A stretch of 64,000 nucleotides of DNA, from NCBI RefSeq assembly GCF_024347215.1, contig NZ_AP025282.1, forward strand, positions 992,001-1,056,000, in the 5' to 3' direction. A model generated the notes under the pieces. It was not told the origin of the DNA. It worked only from the letters and a program-made list of their open reading frames with translations, and did no database searches. The stretch's first letter is position 1. Each line of letters begins with the position of its first letter. The DNA comes from Aliamphritea ceti. Lineage in GTDB: Bacteria > Pseudomonadota > Gammaproteobacteria > Pseudomonadales > Balneatricaceae. The position numbers were made by a program, and so were the translations under genes. Shown piece by piece: positions 8,845 to 16,900 of the stretch.

Positions 8845-9308
8845 ACGGGTTTGAGTACCATCAGAAAAAAGATTACCAGAATGCTGATAAATGCAGGGAC
8901 CCCCAGTGCTATCCACCAGTGAAATAGTGTTTGGTAATGGGATGGCAGAGGACTGTGGGTGGTATTAGCAACAATCAGTAGCTGTTTCAGTTGTATCTGA
9001 ATCCAGACCACTGGTAGCCAGCAAAGACCGATCAGTAAATACAGCAGATAACTTATAACTAACCATTTCGAATCCCAGCGGTAGCCAGCCAGAAAAATCA
9101 GCCAGATACCGGACAGGGGCTGGAAAACAGCTGCGGGAAGTGTAAAGAGGTAATCCGCCAGTACAGTATTGCGGGCGACAAACAGTTTTCCCTGAGAGTC
9201 TTTACAGAAATAACTGCGGAACATGAAAAAGGCAATACCTGCGCCGGTACCAAATAATACAGCGGCACTGAGGATATGCAGCGTTTTCACGGTGAGGTAA
9301 AGAGACAT
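8841..9308 (-). CDS. DUF2269 family integral membrane protein
   Basis: Membrane protein of 155 residues with four probable transmembrane helices: LHILSAAVLFGTGAGIAFFM near the N-terminus, a second around YLFTLPAAVFQPLSGIWLIF, a third around LVISYLLYLLIGLCWLPVVW, and a C-terminal VPAFISILVIFFLMVLKPV. The opening KTLHILSAAVLFGTG is characteristic of DUF2269. It heads the three-gene operon with the DUF4166 and saccharopine-dehydrogenase-like genes. GAAGGA lies about 11 nt before the ATG. Function unknown. Confidence 0.7.
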   Translation of the reverse strand: MSLYLTVKTLHILSAAVLFGTGAGIAFFMFRSYFCKDSQGKLFVARNTVLADYLFTLPAAVFQPLSGIWLIFLAGYRWDSKWLVISYLLYLLIGLCWLPVVWIQIQLKQLLIVANTTHSPLPSHYQTLFHWWIALGVPAFISILVIFFLMVLKPV

Positions 9309-9571
9309 CGTATAACTGATCCTTCAGTTAAAGTCTTAGTGATCACTCTAGCAGATTACTGAAGCATATAAATGATATGACACAGACTCTGTAAAACGTA
9401 AGGTGATGTTGTGAAGTGTATTCCAGAGATGTTCAGGTGTTTAATCTAATTTTGAACAGTATTCGGGAAAATAGCCTGAAACGTCTGTTTAAGAGGCTTT
9501 CGGCGTGTTTTTCGTTGTCGCAAAGCGTCACCTTTTTGCCTTTTTGCGGCACGGCATTATTGCTTTGAGCT

Positions 9572-10099
9572 CTAATCTTCTATGAGCCTAGCAGTCTTAT
9601 CCGTGTTGCTCTGAATAGGGTCCTTCGCAGGCGCTCCAATGTCTAATAGCGGCGAAGCGTCTAGGCTCTCGGCGTCCATCATACTGGCGATACGCTGCAG
9701 TGAAGACAAAATCTGAGTCTGTTCCCAGCTCTCAAGGCTCTCTAATCGGTCTATAAACGCCTCGTGTAGCAAGGGTGGCGCTGTTCCCAATACTTGGTTA
9801 CCTTGTTCGGTAAGACGTGCGTTAACGATACGTCTGTCACTGGCGCTGCGGACCCGTTCCACCAGTTGTCGATCTTCAAGCCGGTTGAGGATTGTTGTAA
9901 CGGTCGCCTGGCTGAGGGAAACGTCAACGGAAAGGCGTCTGACGGTGACATCGCCAAGATTTTTGATGGCCCTTAAAACCATTACCTGAGGAATTGTCAG
10001 ACCACAGCTTTTTGAGACACGTTTAGACTGCAAATCAGTTGCACGGATAATCCGGCGTAATGCAATCAGAATTTCTTGCCAGCGTGTTGATTCATTCAT
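9572..10099 (-). CDS. MarR-family transcriptional regulator
   Basis: Winged-helix repressor-type protein of about 175 residues. Recognition region LTIPQVMVLRAIKNLGDVTVRRLSVDVSLSQATVTTILNRLEDRQLVER and wing SASDRRIVNARLTEQG match MarR. The first ATG is at 10099; the frame continues upstream only to a TTG. It is divergent from the betaine-type ABC transporter, and the shared 157-bp gap holds a perfect inverted repeat (10174-10192), so autoregulation and control of the transporter are inferred. The C-terminal 30 residues extend past the usual MarR fold. Confidence 0.8.
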   Translation of the reverse strand: MNESTRWQEILIALRRIIRATDLQSKRVSKSCGLTIPQVMVLRAIKNLGDVTVRRLSVDVSLSQATVTTILNRLEDRQLVERVRSASDRRIVNARLTEQGNQVLGTAPPLLHEAFIDRLESLESWEQTQILSSLQRIASMMDAESLDASPLLDIGAPAKDPIQSNTDKTARLIED

Positions 10100-10173
10100 T
10101 ATTAATTTCAATTAGTTAGTAAGGATGACATAAAGTAATGGACTCATTATATGACAAAACGAATAAAGGTTTG

Positions 10174-10192
10174 AACTCTAAATATTAGAGTT
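10174..10192. promoter_or_regulatory. Inverted repeat, probable operator of the MarR regulator
   Basis: AACTCTAA-N3-TTAGAGTT is a perfect 8-bp inverted repeat midway between the divergent MarR and proX starts (75 nt from the former, 65 nt from the latter). Size and symmetry fit a winged-helix dimer site. Binding by the adjacent MarR protein is inferred from position only. Confidence 0.5.
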
Positions 10193-10256
10193 GTAAGATG
10201 AATTTCAGGCAAATATAAAACAATAACATTAGCCCGATTTTTGGGACGGAGATATC

Positions 10257-11246
10257 ATGAAAACACTGTTAGCAGCTGTACCATTGGTAATTGCAAGTTC
10301 ACTGACACATGCGGCCGACTGCGGCACAGTTACAATCGCAGAAATGAACTGGGCTTCAGCGGAATTTGCCGCTAACCTGGATAAAATTATTCTTGAAGAA
10401 GGTTATGGATGTAGCGTTGAGTTAATCCCAGGATCAACTGTAACCTCCTTTGCTTCCATGGAATCCAAAGGCCAGCCGGACATTGCTCCTGAATTGTGGG
10501 CAAACGCATTCTTTGACCGTATCGATGCAGCTGTAGAGAAAGGTGATATTGTTCGTGGTCCTCGTCTGATTACCGATGCTGCTGAAGGCTGGTTTATTTC
10601 TAAGGCTATTGCTGATGCTCATCCAGAAATCAAGACTGTTCAGGATGTACTGGATAATCCTCAGTTATTCCCAAGTAAAGAAGATCCAAATGTAGGTCAG
10701 TTTATGACTTGTCCTGCTGGTTGGGCGTGTCAGATTGCGTCTAACAACCTGGCTAAGCCGTCTGCATATGACTTTGGCAAGCATAACTTCACTGTAGTTG
10801 ACCCAGGTTCAGCTGCGGGTCTGGATGGCTCAATTGCTAAGTCTTATGACCGTGAAGAAGCTTGGTTTGGTTATTACTGGCAGCCAACAGTGCCAATTAC
10901 CAAGTATGAGCTGAAGAAGCTGGACTTTGGTGTTGAGTTTGATAAAAAGCACTGGGATGAGTGTCTGGTTAACGAAACCTGCGCTGAACCACAGAAATCT
11001 GATTACACACCTTCTGATGTAATGACAGTTGTTGTCTCTAAGTTTGCTAATGCTCACCCAGAAGAAATGAAGTATCTGAATACCCGTTCTTATGATTCAA
11101 ACATGGCGGGTCAGGTAATCGTTTATATGGATGATAACCAGGCAAATGGTGAAGACGGTGCATATTTCTTCCTGAAAAACTTCGAAGATGTATGGACTCA
11201 ATGGGTACCTGCAGACGTAGCTGAAAAAGTTAAAGCTTCACTGTAA
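10257..11246 (+). CDS. proX: Glycine betaine/proline-type ABC transporter, substrate-binding protein
   Basis: Periplasmic binding protein of 329 residues with a signal peptide (MKTLLAAVPLVIASSLTHA-AD). It belongs to the OpuAC/ProX family: TVTIAEMNWASAEFAANLDKI at the start of the mature protein, GSTVTSFASMESKGQPDIAPELW, and multiple tryptophans (AWFGYYWQPT) of the kind that form the aromatic cage for quaternary amines. Cysteine pairs (C20/C49-type spacing and TCPAGWACQ) suggest disulfides in the mature protein. The ligand could be glycine betaine, proline betaine, choline or DMSP; sequence alone does not decide. Followed by permease and ATPase genes. A GGACGGAG site precedes the ATG. Confidence 0.85.
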   Translation: MKTLLAAVPLVIASSLTHAADCGTVTIAEMNWASAEFAANLDKIILEEGYGCSVELIPGSTVTSFASMESKGQPDIAPELWANAFFDRIDAAVEKGDIVRGPRLITDAAEGWFISKAIADAHPEIKTVQDVLDNPQLFPSKEDPNVGQFMTCPAGWACQIASNNLAKPSAYDFGKHNFTVVDPGSAAGLDGSIAKSYDREEAWFGYYWQPTVPITKYELKKLDFGVEFDKKHWDECLVNETCAEPQKSDYTPSDVMTVVVSKFANAHPEEMKYLNTRSYDSNMAGQVIVYMDDNQANGEDGAYFFLKNFEDVWTQWVPADVAEKVKASL

Positions 11247-11282
11247 TACCGCGCGACTGAGTTACATATAATAAGAATCGTA

Positions 11283-11338
11283 GGCAGGGCCACAGTGGAT
11301 AACCTTTTAAATATCCACTGTACCTTCGGTACCCTGCC
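11283..11338 (+). promoter_or_regulatory. Long stem-loop between proX and proW
   Basis: The 112-bp gap contains GGCAGGG (11283-11289) pairing with CCCTGCC (11332-11338) and, inside it, ACAGTGGAT (11292-11300) pairing with ATCCACTGT (11313-11321). An extra TACC-TTC-GGTA mini-hairpin sits on the 3' side. There is no T-run after it. In binding-protein-dependent transporters such intercistronic structures commonly stabilise the upstream mRNA and lower permease expression; that role is inferred here. Confidence 0.55.
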
Positions 11339-11358
11339 TTCCTGATAAGGAGCAAAAA

Positions 11359-12246
11359 ATGAGCTGGTCTGACTTCCCGAGTATGTCGAGGGGCGATTTG
11401 CGCAGCATGCGCAAAGCTATCGACGATAGCTTCCGTGAGTTCACCCAGGCTTACGGTGAATCTCTTGAGGCCTTTTTCGATCCCCTATTAACTTTACTTG
11501 TCTGGAGCGAAAAAGTTCTTCTCAATTCTCCATGGCCTCTGGTCATTATCGCGATAGCTGGTCTGGCTTATTTAGGTAGCCGCAGCTGGAAGCTGGTAGT
11601 AGGCGTCATTGTTGCTTTCAGTGTTATCGGTTATCTAGGTATGTGGGAAGATACGATGAGTACGCTGAGTATCATCACCGTATGTACTGTCACTGCGATA
11701 GCTGTCGGTATTCCTCTGGGTATTCTTATGGCGCGCTCTAATAAAGTGCAAGCTATTGTGACCCCTATACTCGATATCATGCAGACTATGCCAAGCTTCG
11801 TATATCTGATTCCGGTCGTAATGTTGCTGGGTATCGGTAAAGTGCCAGGCCTGATTGCGGTAATCATTTATGCATTGCCACCAATCGTACGTCTGACCAA
11901 CCTGGGTATTCGTCACGTAGACCCGGATGTTGTCGAGGCGGCTAACGCTTACGGTTGTACCTCTTGGCAGAAGCTGAAAAATGTTCAGATTCCACTGGCC
12001 TTGCCATCTATTTTTGCCGGTGTGAACCAAACCATCATGATGGCACTGTCTATGGTTGTAATCGCTTCCATGATCGGTGTTAAAGGTTTAGGTCAGCCTG
12101 TACTGAAGGCTATCACAAACCAGTATTTCTCTATGGGCTTATTGAATGGTCTTGCGATCGTAGCCATAGCTATTATTTTTGACCGGGTTTCGCAGCAATA
12201 CGGTTTACGTATTCAGAAACATCGCGAAGGAGGTCACGGTGTCTGA
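11359..12246 (+). CDS. proW: Glycine betaine/proline-type ABC transporter, permease
   Basis: Inner-membrane permease of 295 residues. About six membrane helices are visible, starting with WPLVIIAIAGLAYLGS and GVIVAFSVIGYLGMW. The cytoplasmic coupling (EAA) loop reads EAANAYGCTSWQKLKNVQIPLALPSIFAGV, matching binding-protein-dependent permeases of the ProW/OpuAB type. The N-terminal 40 residues are hydrophilic, as in ProW. The 3' end overlaps the proV start by eight bases, with AAGGAGG for proV inside the coding region. Confidence 0.87.
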   Translation: MSWSDFPSMSRGDLRSMRKAIDDSFREFTQAYGESLEAFFDPLLTLLVWSEKVLLNSPWPLVIIAIAGLAYLGSRSWKLVVGVIVAFSVIGYLGMWEDTMSTLSIITVCTVTAIAVGIPLGILMARSNKVQAIVTPILDIMQTMPSFVYLIPVVMLLGIGKVPGLIAVIIYALPPIVRLTNLGIRHVDPDVVEAANAYGCTSWQKLKNVQIPLALPSIFAGVNQTIMMALSMVVIASMIGVKGLGQPVLKAITNQYFSMGLLNGLAIVAIAIIFDRVSQQYGLRIQKHREGGHGV

Positions 12247-13300
12247 TAAAGAAGTTAAAATTCGTATTGAAGGGCTGTCGAAAATATTCGGCTCAAACCC
12301 TAAGTCGGTTGTACCTTTAGTACAACAAGGTATCAGCAAGCCAGACCTGTTATCACAGCATAAACATGTACTGGGTCTGGATAACATTAATATGGACCTG
12401 CATGATCATTCTATAGAAGTGATCATGGGATTGTCTGGCTCAGGTAAGTCGACGCTGATTCGTCACATTAACCGTCTTATCGATCCGACAGTTGGTAACA
12501 TCATTATTGACGGCGAAAACGTCTGCGAAATGAATGAAAGCCAACTGCGTGAATTCCGTCAGACAAAAACGGCAATGGTATTCCAGAAGTTTGCTTTGTT
12601 GCCGCACCGTACAGTTATTGAAAATGTTAAATTTGGTTTGCAGATGCAGAAGAAAGACTCTGCATTTATTACTGAAAAGTCACATTACTGGCTGGAACGT
12701 GTTGGTCTGAAAGGTTTTGAAAAGCATTATCCGGCACAGTTGTCCGGCGGTATGCAGCAGCGTGTTGGTCTGGCACGAGCGCTGGCTTGTGATGCTGATA
12801 TTCTGATGATGGATGAAGCATTCTCTGCACTGGATCCACTGATTCGTTCTGATATGCAGGATATTCTGCTTGAACTGCAAGTCGAGCTGAAGAAGACAAT
12901 CGTCTTCATCACCCATGACTTGGACGAAGCGTTGAAGATCGGTGACCGGATTGCCATTCTGAATGATGGTCGTCTGGTTCAGCAGGGGCCTGCTCAGGAC
13001 ATTCTGATGAACCCTGCTGATGACTATGTGGAACGTTTCGTTGCTGACGTAAACCGTACCCGCGTATTGTTGGCTAAGTCGATCATGTCTGCTCAGGTGC
13101 CTTCTGATATTAATCACAGTGATACGGTGGTTGTTGGACAGGATGATACTGTTCAGGAAGTATTGCATCAGATGTTGACCGAAGATGCGCTGCAAGTAGT
13201 AGTTGCGGATGAAGACGGACAGCATGTTGGCAGTATCGATACTGATACGCTTGCTGAAGCTGTAAGTCATCAGGCTGATGAAGAAAAAGTTACCAGCTAA
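12239..13300 (+). CDS. proV: Glycine betaine/proline-type ABC transporter, ATPase
   Basis: ABC ATPase of 353 residues from a GTG at 12239, chosen because AAGGAGG (12227-12233) lies 5 nt upstream; the frame extends to 12179 inside proW but that is not needed. Walker A GLSGSGKSTL, Q-loop TAMVFQKFALLPHRTV, signature LSGGMQQRV, Walker B ILMMDEAFSALDP and H-loop FITHD are all intact. The C-terminal ~75 residues form a CBS-type region (DDTVQEVLHQML, DEDGQHVGSID), which in OpuA relatives senses ionic strength. The N-terminal insertion before Walker A is typical of ProV. Confidence 0.88.
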   Translation: MSDKEVKIRIEGLSKIFGSNPKSVVPLVQQGISKPDLLSQHKHVLGLDNINMDLHDHSIEVIMGLSGSGKSTLIRHINRLIDPTVGNIIIDGENVCEMNESQLREFRQTKTAMVFQKFALLPHRTVIENVKFGLQMQKKDSAFITEKSHYWLERVGLKGFEKHYPAQLSGGMQQRVGLARALACDADILMMDEAFSALDPLIRSDMQDILLELQVELKKTIVFITHDLDEALKIGDRIAILNDGRLVQQGPAQDILMNPADDYVERFVADVNRTRVLLAKSIMSAQVPSDINHSDTVVVGQDDTVQEVLHQMLTEDALQVVVADEDGQHVGSIDTDTLAEAVSHQADEEKVTS

Positions 13301-13317
13301 CTGGCTGTAACAGATAA

Positions 13318-13347
13318 AAAGGCTGCCCCTGGGGCGGCCTTTTTTAT
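13318..13347 (+). terminator. Rho-independent terminator after proV
   Basis: AAGGCTGCCC-N3-GGGCGGCCTT followed by TTTT forms a strong GC-rich hairpin 20 bases after the proV stop and just before the 3' end of the convergent LysR gene. It closes the proXWV operon. Confidence 0.85.
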
Positions 13348-13363
13348 GTGTGGAAATAACAGA

Positions 13364-14296
13364 TTAATTGCTTTCGAGCATTATCGGCTTACTGCTGGTG
13401 GCAAGTTTGTCGGCTAACCATTGTTGCAATAATTCAGTGTTACGGTTAGTTATTCGGGAAGGTTCGCAGAGTAAGACATATCCGTAACCGTTCAGACCAT
13501 GCTCGAAAGGGCTGACTAACAAACCGTTGTCCAGCTCGTTGCGCATTAGTTCATCGGCTAACATCCAGCCCTGACCATCAATCGCTGCCTGTACCCTTAC
13601 ATTCGCATCACTTAAAGTGCGGCGGGGATTAGTTAGGCTATCGTCCTCTTCACCATACCATTCACTCCAGAAGTCCTGAGTACGATCTTCGCATAACAGC
13701 GTTATATCACTCCATGGTGGTTGCAGCATTGCCTCGCGTGGCAGTTTTACCTGTGCGTTATAACCGAGCTTTTCTAATAGTGCGGGGCTGCAAACCGGGA
13801 ACATCGGCATTGCTGCTTGCATGATTCTGTCAGGTGCAGAGCCTTTTTTATTGGGGCTCCAGCGTAGTGCCATATCGACATCTGGCAGTTTGAAGTCGGC
13901 TGAATTTACCGTGTGCTGGAGAACGATAGATACATCAGGATAGCGCTCATTAAAACCAGCAATATTCGCTGATAACCAGCGAACCGCAACATAAGTGGTA
14001 ACGGCAACAGTAACCTGGCTGTTGTGATTACTGTTCAGAGATTCAAAGCTTTGCCGTAATTCGGTGAAAACCAGTTGAGTACTTTTTAGTAAACTCTGGC
14101 CAGCTTCTGTCAGATACACCTGACGGGTAGCTCGGCGAAACAGGGGGCAGTTCAGATGATCCTCTAATTTACGAATCTGATAGCTGACTGCTCCTTTGGT
14201 CAGACATAACTCATCAGCAGCCAAGCTGAAGCTAAGATGCCGGGCAGCGGCTTCAAATACCTTTAATGCATCCAGTGGCGGTAAGTCGTGTTTCAT
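13364..14296 (-). CDS. LysR-family transcriptional regulator (GcvA-like)
   Basis: DNA-binding regulator of 310 residues. The N-terminal helix-turn-helix reads PLDALKVFEAAARHLSFSLAADELCLTKGAVSYQIRKLEDHL, the GcvA-type variant of LysR. The effector domain follows (VTVAVTTYVAVRWLSANIAGFNERYPDVSI). It is divergent from the dimethylglycine-dehydrogenase-like/MttB pair, which it probably controls in response to a methylated amine. A second GcvA-like regulator (27531-28448) accompanies the other catabolic cluster. Confidence 0.85.
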   Translation of the reverse strand: MKHDLPPLDALKVFEAAARHLSFSLAADELCLTKGAVSYQIRKLEDHLNCPLFRRATRQVYLTEAGQSLLKSTQLVFTELRQSFESLNSNHNSQVTVAVTTYVAVRWLSANIAGFNERYPDVSIVLQHTVNSADFKLPDVDMALRWSPNKKGSAPDRIMQAAMPMFPVCSPALLEKLGYNAQVKLPREAMLQPPWSDITLLCEDRTQDFWSEWYGEEDDSLTNPRRTLSDANVRVQAAIDGQGWMLADELMRNELDNGLLVSPFEHGLNGYGYVLLCEPSRITNRNTELLQQWLADKLATSSKPIMLESN

Positions 14297-14336
14297 AAAA
14301 TCGCGTCTTAACGGTTTAATTAAATTGAACCATATA

Positions 14337-14355
14337 ACAAATTTTTCGGTTTGTC
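14337..14355. promoter_or_regulatory. Probable LysR target site upstream of the demethylation pair
   Basis: ACAAA and TTTGT form an interrupted dyad here, between the divergent LysR and flavoprotein genes. TTCGGTTTGT (14345-14354) recurs exactly at 22189-22198 before the second catabolic region, and a similar CAAATT..ATCG.TTTGTCA block occurs at 28510-28527 before the desaturase gene. A role as LysR binding site is inferred. Confidence 0.35.
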
Positions 14356-14468
14356 AGTGATCACTTTCTTAGCGAATATCAGGGTAAGAAAAATAAACAA
14401 ACCATCTGCAGAATTGAAATGAAATCTTCGGCTCAGCAGATACTTTAAGAATAAGAAGGATTTGTTGT

Positions 14469-16895
14469 ATGAGTGAAGAAATTAAAAGCCACGCCAAAGT
14501 TGTTGTCATTGGTGGTGGCATTGCTGGTTGTTCAACGTTGTACCATCTGACCCAGGAAGGCTGGACAGATGTAGTACTGGTGGAGCGTGATGAGCTTACC
14601 TCCGGTTCAACTTGGCATGCTGCAGCACAGGTCACCCAGTTTGGTGGTAACCAGACTATGATTGGTCTGAAGCGTCACAGTATAGATCTTTACCGGAAAT
14701 TAGCTGCAGATCCTGAACATCCGATTTCTTACCATATCACTGGTGGCATGCGCACCGCTTATACCCAGGACCAGATTGATACCTATAAACATTACGTTGG
14801 TATGGCTAAAAGCATGGGCGTAGAAATGGAATTCATTGACGCTGCTGAAGCGGGTCGTCGTCATCCGTTAATTAAAACTGACGGCTTGTTAGGCGCCTGG
14901 TGGGATCCGCTGGATGGCGATATTGATCCGGCTGGTTTGACGTTTGCGCTGGCGCGTAAAGCCCGTGAAGCCGGTGCCAAGGTATACCGCTTTAACCCGG
15001 TTGAAGATATTACCCGTAAGCCGAATGGCGAATTCATTGTCCATACTGCCAAAGGTGATATTACCTGCGAGATGGTAGTGAATGCTACCGGTTACCGGGT
15101 GAATGAGGTGGGCCGTATGCTGGGGGTTGAGCATCCGGTAACGTCTATGGAGCATATGTACTTTCTGACTGACACTATTCCTGAGCTTGAAGTAATGGAT
15201 AAGCGGGTGCCTATTATTCGTGACCCGGGCGATGATTTTTATTCCCGTCAGGAAAAGAACGGTTTGTTAGTCGGAGTGTATGAGCAAGGCTGTAAAACCT
15301 TTGGTATGCGTGGCATTGATCCGCACTTCACGCAGGCACTTTGCCCGTCTGATCTGGATCGCTGTCTGGATAATATGGAGCGAATCTTCGAGCGGATGCC
15401 ATGCCTGACCGAAACCGGCATTCATACCGTTGTGAACGGGCCGATCACTTATACGATCGACGGTATGCCGCTGATTGGGCCAGTACCAGGCGTGCCAAAT
15501 GCGTTTTGTGCGATTGGTTTGCGGGCCGGGATTGGTGAAGGTGGTGGCCACGGTAAGATTCTGGCTGAACTGATGGTACACGGTGAAAGTGAATGGGATG
15601 CCTGGTGCTTAGATCCACGGCGCTTTACCCAGTACGCTAATACCGAACATACCTGTATTAAAGCGATTGAAGACTACCAGAACGAATTCCATTATCACCT
15701 GCCGCACGAGCATCGTCCGGGAGCCCGTCTGGCACGGACCACACCGTTATATCCGGTGCTGGATACAAAGAATGCTGCCTGGGGTGTCGTCAATGGCTGG
15801 GAACGAGCACTGTTCTTCAAGCCAGATGCTGATTTTGTAGACGAGCATGGCTATCGCTTTACACCGACTCAAAAGGTTGTAGCTCAGGAAATCGCTAATG
15901 TGCGAGAGAATGTTGGCCTGATGGAAGTCTCCGGTTTTAACCGTTATGAGATCAAAGGTGAGGGTGCAACCGCATTCCTGGACCGTATGGTTTGCGGCAA
16001 TTTGCCGAAAAAAGTCGGCAAAGTTGGCCTGTGTTATCTGCTGAATGAAAAAGGTCATGTACTGGCTGAAGCTACCATTGCCAAACTTGATGAAGAGCAT
16101 TACTGGTACGGTTCTGCAGCAGCGGCTGAATGGCATGACCGGGACTGGCTGAATGCCTATAAACCAGACACTGTCAGCCTGACAGAAATGACTAGCAGCC
16201 ATACCATATTGGTGGTGGCAGGACCTAAGTCCCGTGAGTTACTGCAATCTCTGTCGCCACGTTGTGACTGGTCAAAAGAAGCAATGCCATGGATGAGTGT
16301 TCAGGAGAAAACGCTGGGTCACGCTAAGATGATGGCCATGAGTGTGAGCTTCTCGGGTGAGCTGGCGTACGAACTACATATTCCGAATGAACAGCTGTAT
16401 CTTGCCTGGAAATTGATTACTGAAGCGGGCGATCCGTTTGGTCTGGGCTTGTTTGGTTTGTATGCCACAGAGTCAATGCGTCTTGAGAAAGGCTATCGTC
16501 ACTGGAAAGCCGACCTGATCTATGAACGCAATCCGCTGGAGTCCTGTCTTGACCGTTTCGTCAATCTCAATAAGCCAGATTTTGTAGGCAAAACAGCGTT
16601 ACTGGAAGAGCAGGCAAGAGGCCCGAAAAAGCTGTTTGTCAGTCTTGAAGTGGATAGTGAAATTGCACCGGCACACTCTGGTGATTCTATCTACTGCGGT
16701 GATAAATTGATCGGTTCAGTGACGTCTGGTGGCTATGGACACCGTGTAGAAAAGAACCTTGCCTATGCTTTTGTTGATCCTGAATTTGTGGAGATAGGTA
16801 CTGAACTGAGTATTGATCTGCTGGGTGAAATGCGCCCGGTTAAAGTCATAGAACCCGGTCAGTATGATCCGGAAAATGCTTTAGTGCGGGGGTAA
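14469..16895 (+). CDS. Dimethylglycine/sarcosine dehydrogenase-like flavoprotein with GcvT domain
   Basis: Two-part enzyme of 808 residues. The N-terminal FAD-dependent DAO domain has VVVIGGGIAGCSTLYHL and TSGSTWHAAAQ, whose His50 aligns with the histidine that carries covalent FAD in mitochondrial dimethylglycine and sarcosine dehydrogenases. The C-terminal half (from about residue 430) is a GcvT aminomethyltransferase fold (LMEVSGFNRYEIKGEGA, SFSGELAYELHIP, ESMRLEKGYRHWKADL) that in the family passes the removed methyl group to tetrahydrofolate. The inferred reaction is oxidative N-demethylation of a methylated amine in the cytoplasm. It is followed five bases later by an MttB-like methyltransferase. 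AAGGA precedes the ATG. Confidence 0.85.
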   Translation: MSEEIKSHAKVVVIGGGIAGCSTLYHLTQEGWTDVVLVERDELTSGSTWHAAAQVTQFGGNQTMIGLKRHSIDLYRKLAADPEHPISYHITGGMRTAYTQDQIDTYKHYVGMAKSMGVEMEFIDAAEAGRRHPLIKTDGLLGAWWDPLDGDIDPAGLTFALARKAREAGAKVYRFNPVEDITRKPNGEFIVHTAKGDITCEMVVNATGYRVNEVGRMLGVEHPVTSMEHMYFLTDTIPELEVMDKRVPIIRDPGDDFYSRQEKNGLLVGVYEQGCKTFGMRGIDPHFTQALCPSDLDRCLDNMERIFERMPCLTETGIHTVVNGPITYTIDGMPLIGPVPGVPNAFCAIGLRAGIGEGGGHGKILAELMVHGESEWDAWCLDPRRFTQYANTEHTCIKAIEDYQNEFHYHLPHEHRPGARLARTTPLYPVLDTKNAAWGVVNGWERALFFKPDADFVDEHGYRFTPTQKVVAQEIANVRENVGLMEVSGFNRYEIKGEGATAFLDRMVCGNLPKKVGKVGLCYLLNEKGHVLAEATIAKLDEEHYWYGSAAAAEWHDRDWLNAYKPDTVSLTEMTSSHTILVVAGPKSRELLQSLSPRCDWSKEAMPWMSVQEKTLGHAKMMAMSVSFSGELAYELHIPNEQLYLAWKLITEAGDPFGLGLFGLYATESMRLEKGYRHWKADLIYERNPLESCLDRFVNLNKPDFVGKTALLEEQARGPKKLFVSLEVDSEIAPAHSGDSIYCGDKLIGSVTSGGYGHRVEKNLAYAFVDPEFVEIGTELSIDLLGEMRPVKVIEPGQYDPENALVRG

Positions 16896-16900
16896 TAAGC

